NCBI GenBank assembly: GCA_021323375.2
Contig: JAJPCT020000016.1
Span: 1 to 64,000, forward strand
DNA length: 64,000 nucleotides
Direction: 5' to 3'
From: Candidatus Wolframiiraptor gerlachensis
GTDB lineage: Archaea; Thermoproteota; Nitrososphaeria_A; Caldarchaeales; Wolframiiraptoraceae
Shown in pieces: positions 30,842-41,129 of this stretch; within the stretch, counting starts at the first letter, position 1, and every line of letters begins with the position of its first letter. The notes under the pieces were generated by a model, which worked only from the letters and a program-made list of their open reading frames with translations, had not been told where the DNA came from and ran no database searches. Both the position numbers and the translations under genes were made by a program.

Positions 30842-32236
30842 ATGGACCCCCTAGAGGCAATAACACCGATAGATGGTAGGTATAGGGAAAAGCTTGAGCA
30901 CCTATCAAGATACTTCTCAGAATACGCGCTGATAAGGGAGAGGGCTAGGGTCGAGCTGGAATACTTGGCGAAGCTCGTCGAGGAGGTTGAGTCCGGGAAG
31001 ATAGTCGGCCTGCCGCTGAAATGGAAGGAGGTTCTAAGGGTCATAGGAGAGGAGGTCTCTATCGAGGATGCTAGGAGGGTTAAGGAGCTTGAGAAGACGC
31101 TTGGCCACGATGTCGCAGCCCTTATCAGCTTTCTTAGGGAGAAGCTTCATGATTACGGTCTCGGGATCCTCGCGCCATACATCCATATTGGATTAACCTC
31201 CGAGGACGTGAATAATCTCGCGCTCTCTAGGCTGCTTCACAGGTTTAATCAGGAGGCCTTAGTCCCGGCGCTTGTAAGCCTTATAGAGACCTTATCATCG
31301 CTCGCCCTAGAGCATGTTGACACGGTGATGCTCGGAAGGACACATGGCGTCCCAGCGGTTCCAACAACCTTCGGCAAGTTCCTAGCGAACTATGCTTATA
31401 GGGTGGCGAGGATTGCGGAGGAGCTATACTCCTTCAAGTTCCCCGGAAAGCTGGGTGGGGCTGTTGGAGACTTCTCAGCCCTAAAAGTCGCCTACCCGAA
31501 TATGGACTGGATCGAGTTCGCGAGATCATTTATCGAGTCGATGGGCTTGGAGTATTTCCCAGCAGCTACACAGATCCTGCCGCATGACCGGATCTCAGAT
31601 TACCTGCTGAAGGTCTCTATCCTAGACTCCATACTCTCGAACCTCTGCAGGGATCTATGGATGCTCTCATCGCTCGGCCTCCTAGTATTCGGGATAAGGG
31701 AGAAGGAGATACACTCTTCAACAATGCCTCATAAGTCCAACCCGATACTCCTCGAGAATGCTGAGGGAGCCTTCGACCTCGCATCTGAGAGCCTAGCATA
31801 CATAGCGAGGAGGCTTATCTCGAGCAGGCTCCAGAGGGATCTATCCGACTCGATAATCAAGAGGTTCTATGGAATGCCGCTCTCATTGACAATACTCGGC
31901 ATAAGGAACTTGGAGGGAGCTTTAGAGAGGATGATCGTTAGGAAGGATGATATGCTTCTAGAGGTTGAGGGGCATCCAGAGGTCTTGGCAGAGGCCTATC
32001 AGGTCTACTTGAGGAAGCTCGGAGTGGAGGATGCTTATGAGCTTATCCAGCGGGCGGTTAGGAATGGATGGGACAATGTTGTCGAGGTACTGAGAAGCCA
32101 CCTGCCGGAGAGCGAGTATAGCAGGCTGGCGGATCTAAAGCCGTCAAGCTACATCGGCGAGGCGGAGAGGATTGCGATCCAGCTCCTCGATGAGGTCAAC
32201 AGGATCTACAAGAAGATCACGGCTGCTCAATCCTAA
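30842..32236 (+). CDS. purB: Adenylosuccinate lyase
   Basis: TPIDGRYREKL, GLTSEDVNNLA, SSTMPHKSNPILLENAEG. Confidence 0.97.
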   Translation: MDPLEAITPIDGRYREKLEHLSRYFSEYALIRERARVELEYLAKLVEEVESGKIVGLPLKWKEVLRVIGEEVSIEDARRVKELEKTLGHDVAALISFLREKLHDYGLGILAPYIHIGLTSEDVNNLALSRLLHRFNQEALVPALVSLIETLSSLALEHVDTVMLGRTHGVPAVPTTFGKFLANYAYRVARIAEELYSFKFPGKLGGAVGDFSALKVAYPNMDWIEFARSFIESMGLEYFPAATQILPHDRISDYLLKVSILDSILSNLCRDLWMLSSLGLLVFGIREKEIHSSTMPHKSNPILLENAEGAFDLASESLAYIARRLISSRLQRDLSDSIIKRFYGMPLSLTILGIRNLEGALERMIVRKDDMLLEVEGHPEVLAEAYQVYLRKLGVEDAYELIQRAVRNGWDNVVEVLRSHLPESEYSRLADLKPSSYIGEAERIAIQLLDEVNRIYKKITAAQS

Positions 32237-33119
32237 CCCCATCAACCCCAAGCCTGACCCTAAACACCTCAAACCTCCTCGAGACCACCGGGATTATTTT
32301 ATCCAGCTTATCCGGGTCCGCCACAGCTATCACGCAGCCGCCTCCACCAGCCCCGGTCAGCTTGGCACCATAAGCTCCCCCCTCCAAGCATAGGGCGATA
32401 GCCTCCTCTATCTCCGGCGACGACACCCCAACCATCCTCAGGAACTCCTGGTTCCTATTCATTAGCCTCCCGAGCTTTTCTAAGTCTCTGCTCCTCAGAT
32501 AATCCAGCCCCTCCATAATCATCCTCCCAACCTCATCAAGAAGCTGCTTGAATAGCTCAGGCTTCTTCTCGCTGAACTCCCTCACCCTCAGCACCAAGTC
32601 CCCGGTCCTCCTCTGCCTGCCGGTGTTCACGACTAGGATCTCCTCGAGCCCAATGTCGAGCCTCCTATATCCATCCGACCGCGTGTAGAGCCCGGATCCA
32701 CCGAATGTGGCGATCGAGGTGTCCATCCCGGATGGCATGTAGTGAACTATTTTCTCGCCCTCATACGATGCTTCGAGTATCAGGCTGTGGTCGACCCTTC
32801 CCGTCAGCAGATGGAGTGCTGCTGCCGAGGATGATGCGGCGACCGCGGCCGATGAGCCGAGCCCAACACTCTGAGGTATCTTGGACCTGATCTCTATCAC
32901 GAGGCCCGCACTCGCGCCTAGCCTGCTTAGAATGTACTCGGCAGCCCTCACCGCCGGACTGCCGCGGGATCCATCTCTCAGCCTAACACCACCCGATCTC
33001 GCAAGCTCAACGATCGCGGTTGCCCTGAGATCTATTGAGGCCACGATCGCGGGAGACCCATGAACGACGAAGTGCTCGCCGAATAATATTACCTTCCCCG
33101 GGGCCGATGCAGTCCTCAT
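32217..33119 (-). CDS. mvk: Mevalonate kinase
   Basis: APGKVILFGEHFVVHG, QSVGLGSSAAVAASSSAAAL, KLTGAGGGGCVIA. Confidence 0.95.
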   Translation of the reverse strand: MRTASAPGKVILFGEHFVVHGSPAIVASIDLRATAIVELARSGGVRLRDGSRGSPAVRAAEYILSRLGASAGLVIEIRSKIPQSVGLGSSAAVAASSSAAALHLLTGRVDHSLILEASYEGEKIVHYMPSGMDTSIATFGGSGLYTRSDGYRRLDIGLEEILVVNTGRQRRTGDLVLRVREFSEKKPELFKQLLDEVGRMIMEGLDYLRSRDLEKLGRLMNRNQEFLRMVGVSSPEIEEAIALCLEGGAYGAKLTGAGGGGCVIAVADPDKLDKIIPVVSRRFEVFRVRLGVDGVRIEQP

Positions 33120-33826
33120 TCCTCCTCATGCTCCCTCCTACTCCTGACTATCATCGGGATGACGATCTCATCTATGTACTCTATGAACTCCGACTCCGGC
33201 ATCCTTGTGAATGACGTGATGACACAGTTCCTCGTCAGCCCCATAACCCTATTGGTCCCGGCCACCGTGAATACTATATACCATATCTTTCCATGTTTCA
33301 GGTACTCTTCGTAGAGCGCCGTGTTCTTCAGCGAGTCGCCGTAGAGGGCGAGCTTATCGACATCAACGAAGTCGAGGTCGTCGAAGTATATCACCTTTGT
33401 TCCTTCCGGGTTTCTTTCATGAAACTCTCTCATGACCGATGGTGCGATCCTAGCCTCTGTGATCGCCTTATAGGATAGGAAGAGGTGGTGGGAGAGTAGT
33501 GAGGCAACAGCATTCGCGAAATGCTTCTCCTGAACCACCGTGAGAAGCGTGAGACCCTCGGCTCTCCTGAAGATTATCCTCGCCTCAACGGTCTTGAGGA
33601 CTGGCACAAGCCTCCCCCTCTGATTAACTGTTATCAACTTATCCCTGCTGAACACGCCCTCAAGCCTATCACTTTTTAGATCCAGATCCCTTACCTCTGT
33701 TATGAGCTCAAATTGCTGGCCATCCGCCTCTCTCTCCTCGATAAGCCTATAGCCCATCAGCTTGTCAGCTATCTCCTCGAGTGTTGTCTCAGCCCTTATC
33801 TCGAAGATCTTTGCGGCTAGCGGCAT
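33116..33826 (-). CDS. Conserved hypothetical protein
   Basis: 236 aa; 4-nt overlap with mvk. Confidence 0.6.
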   Translation of the reverse strand: MPLAAKIFEIRAETTLEEIADKLMGYRLIEEREADGQQFELITEVRDLDLKSDRLEGVFSRDKLITVNQRGRLVPVLKTVEARIIFRRAEGLTLLTVVQEKHFANAVASLLSHHLFLSYKAITEARIAPSVMREFHERNPEGTKVIYFDDLDFVDVDKLALYGDSLKNTALYEEYLKHGKIWYIVFTVAGTNRVMGLTRNCVITSFTRMPESEFIEYIDEIVIPMIVRSRREHEEE

Positions 33827-33850
33827 CTAGTGGTGGGGATGCCACCGAGC

Positions 33851-34765
33851 TCATAAAGATAGCTTGCGGCCGCGTCGGGGTAGGGCCCGCTCATAGACCA
33901 GTATCGTGAGGATTGTCGCGGCGGCTGAGGCGGCGATTAGTTGGAGCGTTTCATTCAGGCTTGTGAGCGCCCATGGTCTTAGGAGCATTGAGATGGCGAG
34001 CGCGATCATCAGGTAGCCCGAGAAGAGCTTTATCCTCCTCGACCATGCTTCCGAGATCCTCATTCTGCCCAAGGTGTATGCGAAGACGAGGACTATCCCG
34101 AGCATCGGCATGACATATATCATGTTGTAGAGCGCGAGGTAGATGTAATACTCCACATGGCCTATGCCGAGTGATGAGAGGAGGCTCGTATAGTATAGTG
34201 GGAAGCCCGGGGTGCAGGCGAGCTCGTATATGTTGACTGTGAACGCGAGCGCGGCCGAGCCAGCCGCTAGAGCCCCTAGAGAGCTTACGCGTAGAAGCCT
34301 TCTAGCGGATCTACCAACTTGGGCGAGGCTTTTCTCGGATGCGCCTAGGGATGGGCCGAGTCCATGGGCGAAATAGTCCTTCACGTTCAAGGCTCCAGCA
34401 GCCGCCACCATTATCATCACTATGAGGAAGAATGGGCCAAAGCCGCTCAGTATCCTGAAGACGTTGAGTACCGCGGCCATAAAGAAGAAGTAGGCGAGAC
34501 CTGAGATGAGGACGAATATCCCGCCGACTAAGAGGATGCGGGCGCGATCCCTCGCGTATATCAGGATACTGAGGAGGAATGTCAGGATGTAGAAGGCGCA
34601 GGGATTAACGCTATCCATCCCTGCGATCACGAGCGTGAGCCAGAGGAGGTTCTCGCCTGCGTTGCCGTCATCAAGCTGAGCCCCCATAGGGCCTAGCATA
34701 AATGCTAAGGATAACATGATAAGAACCGCTGCGAAGAATCCCCAAGCGATCCGCGAAGCCTTCAA
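33851..34765 (-). CDS. CcdA/DsbD-TM-like membrane protein
   Basis: Multiple TM segments with VNPCAFYILTFLLS and ELACTPGFPLYY. Confidence 0.75.
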   Translation of the reverse strand: MKASRIAWGFFAAVLIMLSLAFMLGPMGAQLDDGNAGENLLWLTLVIAGMDSVNPCAFYILTFLLSILIYARDRARILLVGGIFVLISGLAYFFFMAAVLNVFRILSGFGPFFLIVMIMVAAAGALNVKDYFAHGLGPSLGASEKSLAQVGRSARRLLRVSSLGALAAGSAALAFTVNIYELACTPGFPLYYTSLLSSLGIGHVEYYIYLALYNMIYVMPMLGIVLVFAYTLGRMRISEAWSRRIKLFSGYLMIALAISMLLRPWALTSLNETLQLIAASAAATILTILVYERALPRRGRKLSL

Positions 34766-34814
34766 CCTCGATGACTTTTCTCAGCCATGGGATCTAGAAA
34801 ATTTTTCCATTCAG

Positions 34815-35297
34815 TTAGAGGTCTTTCTCGGCGCGATAAGCATCCCTGCCACGGCCATAATAATCCTTCAGCCTAGATGCGAAGGTGTATCCGAGTGACT
34901 TATAGAGCCTTATCGCGGGCTCGTTATCAACCGCCACCTCTAGGATCGCCCTCTCGCATCCGAGCTTCCTGAACTCGTTCTCGAGGCTTTTCAGGAGGGC
35001 TGCGCCGACGCCCCTTCTCCGGAAATCCGGCCTAACATCAAGCGTGTAGACATGGCCCACGACTCGGCCGCCGATCTTCTCAACTCTTCCTATCGCTGAG
35101 CCCACTATTTCGCCCTCCCCCGTAACAGCCTTCAAGGGGATGGAGCTTGGATCTATCAGGAGAAGTCTTAGAAACTGTTTCGAGTAGGCATCCCTGCCGA
35201 AGCAGGTTCTCTCCAGTTCATACATCCTCTCGAGATCCTCTAGGCTCGCCTGCTCGATCCTAATGCTCCTCGCTGGGCTCACGTAATTCATCAGCAT
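34815..35297 (-). CDS. GNAT acetyltransferase (RimI-like)
   Basis: LDVRPDFRRRGVGAALLKSLENEFRKLGCERAILEVAVDNEPAIRLYKSLGY. Confidence 0.93.
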   Translation of the reverse strand: MLMNYVSPARSIRIEQASLEDLERMYELERTCFGRDAYSKQFLRLLLIDPSSIPLKAVTGEGEIVGSAIGRVEKIGGRVVGHVYTLDVRPDFRRRGVGAALLKSLENEFRKLGCERAILEVAVDNEPAIRLYKSLGYTFASRLKDYYGRGRDAYRAEKDL

Positions 35298-35764
35298 GCC
35301 TTATATGATTCTATACTTCTCATCAAATACTTTAAGCCTTTCCTCTGACACGTCCCCCTCTTGTGATGCTTCTCTAGCCACCTCTCCCGTAGTGATCCCT
35401 GCGGCTATCGAAGAGTGTATCCCTTATGATATTTCCTTTTTTCTGTGATCCAGAAAATATGTCTTCTCATCACATATATCCTATCTCCCCGCTTATCAAG
35501 CCCATCCCCAGAACTGTTTTCTACACCCCTTGCATATCACTTGAACCATCCCCATTTTCGGGATGGTCCTTAATGAATAAGTGGGGACCCGTGTCGGGGA
35601 TATGTGGGGATGTTATTGCCCGGGGTTCTAGCCGGGATTTTTGTCCTCTAGAATCTTGGCGGGATTGAGGGTTTCGCCAGGGCTTATGCCCAGCATTTTA
35701 GGGGAATCCATGATGAGGGCGCTATGTGGCGAGCTCAGGAGCCTGCTTGAGGGAGGTGATATGG

Positions 35765-36635
35765 ATGGCTAGGATCTATTACGTTGATGTCACGATTCCC
35801 AGTGATAGGAAGAAGATACATGCGGGTCTTTGATGGTGGCAGGGTTTTCAGGGTTGGGAGGCTGAGCGAGCTGGAGGATGCCAGCGAGGTGTTCATTGAC
35901 GCGCTGTTTCCGGAGCCATATGAGGAGGTTCTTGAGCTGTTGAGGAGGGGTTAAGGCGTATCTGCTGAAAGATATTACCAAGTTGAGGAAGCTGAGGATG
36001 GAGAACAACTTGAAGAAGAGTGATGAGAATGATGCCATGCTACTTATACGAATTTCAAAAGAGAATTTTAGACCACTAGCGATTGAAGAACTGAGGCTCA
36101 GGATGCGAATGGAGCCGCTGATAAACAAATATGAGCGGATTATGCGATGGAAGAAGACCTTAAAGAGGCTGGTAAAGCGGGTCTTGATTGCAATTTCAGG
36201 GAGGTAGTAAGGCTTATGAACGCGGATAGACAGAAGATATCTGAGGAGGTTATTCGACAGGTGACCTCTCTTCCCATCCATGGTGAGGTTTATAGGAGGG
36301 CCTGCGAAATCCTCGGCGTTAAGAGGAGCGCCGAGCTAGCCATACTGGCGGTAAGGCTACCACTTCATCTACCGATGGTAAGATTGAAAGGACTATTGGG
36401 ATTGATTCCGGGCGGAAATGGAGGGCGATATAACCATGAACTGAGAGCACATATTGCAAGCTTTGCAGCAACTCTCTACATGAATGCTAAAAGACATGTG
36501 AATGCTTCGGATAAAGTTGCTGAGGTCGTTAATTGTCTACCAAAGAAGATGGCATTATGCAAGTTACAGCTAATGACTGTAAAGGCGTTACGGATAGCAT
36601 ATATTATGACTGTGAAGCCGCTGGTCGGCGAGTAG
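35765..36635 (+). pseudogene. Frameshifted IS110-like (DEDD/RuvC-fold) transposase
   Basis: Three plus frames in sequence: ARIYYVDVTIPSDRKK / MRVFDGGRVFRVGRLSELEDASEVFIDALFPEPYEEVLELLRRG / VKAYLLKDITKLRKLRMENNLKKSDENDAMLLI... / GLDCNFREVVRLMNADRQ...LGVKRSAELAILAVRLPLHLPMVRLKGLLGLIPGGNGGRYNHELRAHIASFAATLYMNAKR... Confidence 0.65.
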
Positions 36636-36758
36636 TAAAAGCCATAAAGACTGGTGAGGTTACACCCGGATTCCCACCATGGAGGATTTCATGAATCCAT
36701 GGATGATTTTATATGGTTCCCCTGCCGGTCTTTATGGCTACGAGGACTCGTCGGCCAG
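36621..36758 (+). other. Long structured inverted repeat overlapping the 3' end of the IS110-like gene (bridge-RNA-like candidate)
   Basis: 36621-36633 CTGGTCGGCGAGT pairs with 36746-36758 (two G-U wobbles); 6x6 internal loop (AGTAAA/ACGAGG); 36640-36651 AGCCATAAAGAC pairs perfectly with 36728-36739; apical region about 70 nt. Confidence 0.6.
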
Positions 36759-36896
36759 TCCCACCCCCTAATCCCCTTTTTTATTAATTAAGTCTAGACT
36801 GGGAAGGGGAATGAAAACGAACCTAGATCTTAGTCTACTACTGAATTTTTATCTGGAAGAATTACTCAAGTTTGTTACTCGTGGGGTGCTGGAATT

Positions 36897-37685
36897 TTGG
36901 GGCCGCCGCTAATAATAGTGAAGCTCGGGGGATCTTTGATAACGGATAAGAGCCGGAGGTTCTCGCTAAACGCTGATGTGGTTAAGAGACTTGGAAGGGA
37001 GCTCGCCGAGGCTGTCAAGGAGTCGGGCGTGGATCTGATAGTCGTTCATGGAGGCGGATCATATGCTCATCCAATTGCTAAGGAGTACTTGGTCTCAGAG
37101 GGCTTAAGGAGCAAGGGGGGCTTGAGGGGCTTCGTCGAGACATCGAGGGTAGTTCGGATGCTCTGCCTCGATGTTCTCTCAAACCTTGTCGAAGGCGGCT
37201 TGATGGCAATATCAATACCAGCATCATCAATATTCACGACGAGATCAGGTAGGATAAGCACCTGTAATCTCGAGCCAGTATTTTCGGCATTGAGGCTTGG
37301 CCTCGTCCCAGTAACATCTGGCGATGTGGTTTTTGACCGGGATTTGGGGTTCACCGTCCTATCCGGAGATGAGATAAGCTCTTACCTGGCTGTCAGGCTC
37401 CGGGCGAAGAGGCTCATTTACACCATGAATGTGGATGGGATTTATGTTAGGGACTGGACGACCGGGGGAGTCAAGGTTGCCGAGGAATTCTCCCGGGGCA
37501 TGAGCATAGTGCCAGTCGGAGGCGAAGTCGAGGATGTCACGGGCGGGATAGCGAGGAAGATAGAGGAGGGCTTCATGGCAGCCGAAGCCGGAGTCGAGGT
37601 GCTATTCATCAATGGATTAGCCGAGAATAGGTTGAAGAATGCTATTTTGGGGCTGCCTGTTCCCGGGACGAGGCTTAAGCCTTAG
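36897..37685 (+). CDS. ipk: Isopentenyl phosphate kinase
   Basis: TTG start; IIVKLGGSLITDKS, VVHGGGSYAHPIAKEY, GGIARKIEEGF. Confidence 0.93.
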   Translation: MGPPLIIVKLGGSLITDKSRRFSLNADVVKRLGRELAEAVKESGVDLIVVHGGGSYAHPIAKEYLVSEGLRSKGGLRGFVETSRVVRMLCLDVLSNLVEGGLMAISIPASSIFTTRSGRISTCNLEPVFSALRLGLVPVTSGDVVFDRDLGFTVLSGDEISSYLAVRLRAKRLIYTMNVDGIYVRDWTTGGVKVAEEFSRGMSIVPVGGEVEDVTGGIARKIEEGFMAAEAGVEVLFINGLAENRLKNAILGLPVPGTRLKP

Positions 37686-38328
37686 CCTGCTGGACCCTTA
37701 TCTGGAGGAATTCCTCGGGCTTAAGCTTCTCAGAGAGCTCGGGCGTCAGCTCACCCCTCTCCATCAAGACCCTCCTAGCCAGATACCAGAAGGCGTATGG
37801 TAGGGCCAGCCTCCCCCTATTATTTACCGGGATCACGAGATCGACGTTCGAGATCATGTTATCCGTGCTACACATGGCTATAACGGGGATCCGGGCTATC
37901 TTCGCCTCCATCACCGCCTGGTTATCATATCTCGGGTCGGAGACGAGAACAAGCCCCGGCTCTAAATATGTCTTAAGGCTCGGGTTGGTGAATGTGCCGG
38001 GCTCAAATTTCTCCACTATTGGTATGCAGCCCGTGTACTCACAGAACTTCCGGACTGGGACAACGCCATAGACGTGGGTTGAGACGACGACCACCTCCTC
38101 GGGCCTATAATATGAGATGAACCTAGCCGCGATATTCAGCCTCTCGATAATCTTGTTCAGGTCTATAAGATAGACACCATCAGGCCTAAGCTTGAAGATG
38201 AACTTCTCCATGTGCTTGACCTTTATCTTTGAGCCTATGTAGAGGCCATTCTTGATGAAGAGTTCCTGAATATTCTCCATCGAGTCTATGGATCCCTCAC
38301 TCATGCCCGCTTCCAGCCCGATAATCAA
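37675..38328 (-). CDS. rps2: 30S ribosomal protein S2
   Basis: GLYIGSKIKVKHMEKFIFKLRPDGVYLIDLNK, VSDPRYDNQAVMEA. Confidence 0.93.
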   Translation of the reverse strand: MIIGLEAGMSEGSIDSMENIQELFIKNGLYIGSKIKVKHMEKFIFKLRPDGVYLIDLNKIIERLNIAARFISYYRPEEVVVVSTHVYGVVPVRKFCEYTGCIPIVEKFEPGTFTNPSLKTYLEPGLVLVSDPRYDNQAVMEAKIARIPVIAMCSTDNMISNVDLVIPVNNRGRLALPYAFWYLARRVLMERGELTPELSEKLKPEEFLQIRVQQAKA

Positions 38329-38432
38329 ATCCTTTAAAAAACATTACTGTAAGATGGTCTGGAGATCTTCTAGGCTCGTGAAGGCGTCTCCTCTGGGGGA
38401 TCTTTGCGTGGGAGGGAAGAGTGTTTCGGCTT

Positions 38433-39683
38433 CTAGATCCTTAGCTCCGCCATCTTGTCCATGCCTATGTTCTCGCCTATTCGCAGTAGCTCGTTAGCTT
38501 TCGCGATGCGCTCTCCGCCGACTACCCCGGCCTTCAGGAATTTCCCGCCCCAAGCTACGGCGAGCTGGGCTAGATACCCCTCCGGCGGCTCTCCAGACCT
38601 GTGGGAGACGACGGGCACAATTCCATTCTCGTGGGCTATCTTGACAGACTTCATAGCGGTTGTGAGAAGGCCCACCTGATTCGGCTTAATTATCACGGCT
38701 CTAACAGCCTTTAGCTCAGCCGCTCGGCTCAAGATACTCGGATTGGTCACGATCAAGTCGTCGCCGCAGATTAGGGTCTTCCCGCCCACCTGCCTGCAAA
38801 GATCGGCGAACCCCTCCATATCGTCCTCCTCAAGGGGGTCCTCGACATAGAAGAGCTCATATTTGTCAACCCATTCAGCGACCCTACTCATCTGCGCCTC
38901 CCGATCAAGCTCTATGCCCTCGGTTGGATAGACATATTTCCGCTTCTTCGGGTCCCATAGGCTGGATGCCGCGACATCCACGCCCACCCTAATATTAAAG
39001 CCGAGCTCATCGGATATTTCGTCCGCCGCCTGTTTAAGGAGCCGGAGGCCATCCTCGGTCTTTATCGGCGGGGCATATGCACCCTCATCACCCCTACCGA
39101 GCGTGAAGCCCCCCAAGTGCTTGTCGAGGAGCTTCCCAGCCCTCGCATGAACCAGTATATTAGCCCTAACAGCATCCCCCACATTCCTCGCCCCAATCGG
39201 GCTCACGAGCATCTCCTGCCAGTCCGGGGCCCCCCTGCCAGCGTGAGCACCTCCACCAATCACGTTTCCAAGCGGATATGGTAGCCTGAATGAGTCGACG
39301 ATCCGGAGATGCTCGTAGAGGGGCTTTCCAGCAGCATTCGCTGCGGCTATGGCCACCGCGAGCGAGACTGCGAAGGCTGTATTGCCTCCCAGCCTCCGGA
39401 AATCCTCGGTCCCATCGAACTTCTTTAAGGTCTCATCAAGCGCCTCGTGATTGGAGACGTCTAGGCCCCTGAGCTTGGCCGCGAGCTCGCCGTTGACGAT
39501 TCTAACAGCCTCATCAACGCCATCCTCGGGATAATACATCACCTCCTTCCCGCCCTTGCTTTTCCCGGCTGGCGCCGCAGCCCTCCCAAAGGCGCCATCA
39601 ACCCAAGCATCCACCTCAATCGTCTCCTCTCCACGACTATTGTAAACTTTCCTAGCCCTCAGCCTCTCAAGCTTCAGGCCCAT
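38433..39683 (-). CDS. eno: Enolase
   Basis: [25 protein letters not shown] start preferred; [25 protein letters not shown]. Confidence 0.96.
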   Translation of the reverse strand: MGLKLERLRARKVYNSRGEETIEVDAWVDGAFGRAAAPAGKSKGGKEVMYYPEDGVDEAVRIVNGELAAKLRGLDVSNHEALDETLKKFDGTEDFRRLGGNTAFAVSLAVAIAAANAAGKPLYEHLRIVDSFRLPYPLGNVIGGGAHAGRGAPDWQEMLVSPIGARNVGDAVRANILVHARAGKLLDKHLGGFTLGRGDEGAYAPPIKTEDGLRLLKQAADEISDELGFNIRVGVDVAASSLWDPKKRKYVYPTEGIELDREAQMSRVAEWVDKYELFYVEDPLEEDDMEGFADLCRQVGGKTLICGDDLIVTNPSILSRAAELKAVRAVIIKPNQVGLLTTAMKSVKIAHENGIVPVVSHRSGEPPEGYLAQLAVAWGGKFLKAGVVGGERIAKANELLRIGENIGMDKMAELRI

Positions 39684-39927
39684 TCTCCTCCACCTCCTCC
39701 TTCCCAGCCCGGGGATAGGGCTTGGAGCCATAGAGCGTATGAAGCTTAACTATCTCGTCAAAATACTCGTAGTGGCTTAGGAACATCCTCCTACAGCAGT
39801 ACCTCTTTATGCCCAGATCATCCAAGACCTTGCCCGGATGCTCACCCTCCTCAACCCTCCTAGCATACTCCTCCCACTTATCAGCGATCAACGCGCCACA
39901 GCTAAAACACCTAATCGGGAACATCAT
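39667..39927 (-). CDS. rpoN: DNA-directed RNA polymerase subunit N
   Basis: [17 protein letters not shown]...[17 protein letters not shown]. Confidence 0.96.
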   Translation of the reverse strand: MMFPIRCFSCGALIADKWEEYARRVEEGEHPGKVLDDLGIKRYCCRRMFLSHYEYFDEIVKLHTLYGSKPYPRAGKEEVEENGPEA

Positions 39928-40010
39928 TTCCCAAAACCCCGGATCAAGAAGCTCTCTATCATTATTTTAACATACTGTTAGGATCTAAACATTTAAGATA
40001 GAGCCTCTTT

Positions 40011-40730
40011 GTGGCAAAAATGATGCGCGTAGACGTGGCACTAGGCCCGCCCAAAGAACATCCTGAAAACCTTGTCGTCGTTGATATATTCAGGTCAAGC
40101 ACATCCATTGTTACGGCCTTAGAAAATGGAGCAGGCGAGATAATCCCCTGTCACTCGATTGGTAGAGCTAGACTACTCAAGAAGAGGCTGGGCGAGGGAA
40201 CGCTGCTCGTCGGCGAGCGGAGGGGGATAACCCCGAAGAACTTCGACCTCAACATTTCTCCAAGTCTACTCGTCCGAGAGCGCGTGGAGGGTAAGAGGAT
40301 AATATACTGTTCAACTAATCTGATACGCGTTGTCTCCAAGTATATGAATGATGCCAAGCATCTTATCATCGGCGGGCTGGTGAATGCCAGTGCCGTCGCG
40401 AAATATCTGAAAAAGCTCGGCCTCGACAACGTCACCATAGTCGCGTGCGGATATATCCCCGACAATCATGTGTCTTTGGAGGATGTGATAGGGGCTGGCG
40501 CAATAATCTCGAGGCTCGATGATGAGGATCTCTCGGACACTGCGTTCCTCGCCAAGCTGGCCTATGAGAACAAGGATTGGAGGAGGCTTGTATTACAAAG
40601 CCGCACCGCGAAATATCTCCAAAGTATTGGATGGGGGATTGATCTAGAGTTATGTCTAAGAGAGGATATATCAAATATCGTCCCAATTCTATCAGGCGGT
40701 ATCATCAAGGGAGTTAGAGTTGATGAGTAG
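40011..40730 (+). CDS. 2-phosphosulfolactate phosphatase-like (ComB family)
   Basis: VVVDIFRSSTSIVTALENGA, LLVGERRGITPKNFDLNISPS, YCSTN. Confidence 0.85.
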   Translation: MAKMMRVDVALGPPKEHPENLVVVDIFRSSTSIVTALENGAGEIIPCHSIGRARLLKKRLGEGTLLVGERRGITPKNFDLNISPSLLVRERVEGKRIIYCSTNLIRVVSKYMNDAKHLIIGGLVNASAVAKYLKKLGLDNVTIVACGYIPDNHVSLEDVIGAGAIISRLDDEDLSDTAFLAKLAYENKDWRRLVLQSRTAKYLQSIGWGIDLELCLREDISNIVPILSGGIIKGVRVDE

Positions 40731-41129
40731 CTACCTGTATGACTTCTGCTTGAATCTTCTAGCAGATCTCCTGTTCGGCTTCTTGGGCTCAGCCTGCCTC
40801 GGATCGCCGGCTAATAGCACCCTGTTATAGCTCCTTATCTCCTCGCGGACCTTCTCATCATGATCCGCTATCGCTCTTGCTAGGGCGAACGCAGCCGCGT
40901 CGGCAATGGCCATGATGCCGCCGCCCTCAACCTTGATATCAAAGTCATGGCTCTTCCAGAACTTTTCATCGAAGTAGAGGGGCGTTAATATCTTCATTCG
41001 GGCGATCTCGTTCCCGAAGTACTCGAGGGGCTGATTGTTTATCAGTATCCTGCCAGTGCCGGGCCTAATTACGAGCCTCGCGACAGCCGTCTTTCTCTTC
41101 CCAACAAATACCCCAAGAGCCTTAGACAT
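40731..41129 (-). CDS. rps9: 30S ribosomal protein S9
   Basis: GKRKTAVARLVIRPGTGRILINN, C-terminal RRSARRFKQKSYR. Confidence 0.96.
   Translation of the reverse strand: MSKALGVFVGKRKTAVARLVIRPGTGRILINNQPLEYFGNEIARMKILTPLYFDEKFWKSHDFDIKVEGGGIMAIADAAAFALARAIADHDEKVREEIRSYNRVLLAGDPRQAEPKKPNRRSARRFKQKSYR

Noticed and set aside
35545-35567. Hairpin ACCATCCC-CATTTTC-GGGATGGT
   Set aside because: 8-bp stem in a non-coding stretch; could be a terminator or element end, but no supporting context.
35298-35764. Possible SRP RNA or tRNA in the intergenic stretch before the IS110-like gene
   Set aside because: Looked for SRP GGAA/GNAR-loop and tRNA T-arm signatures; none found.
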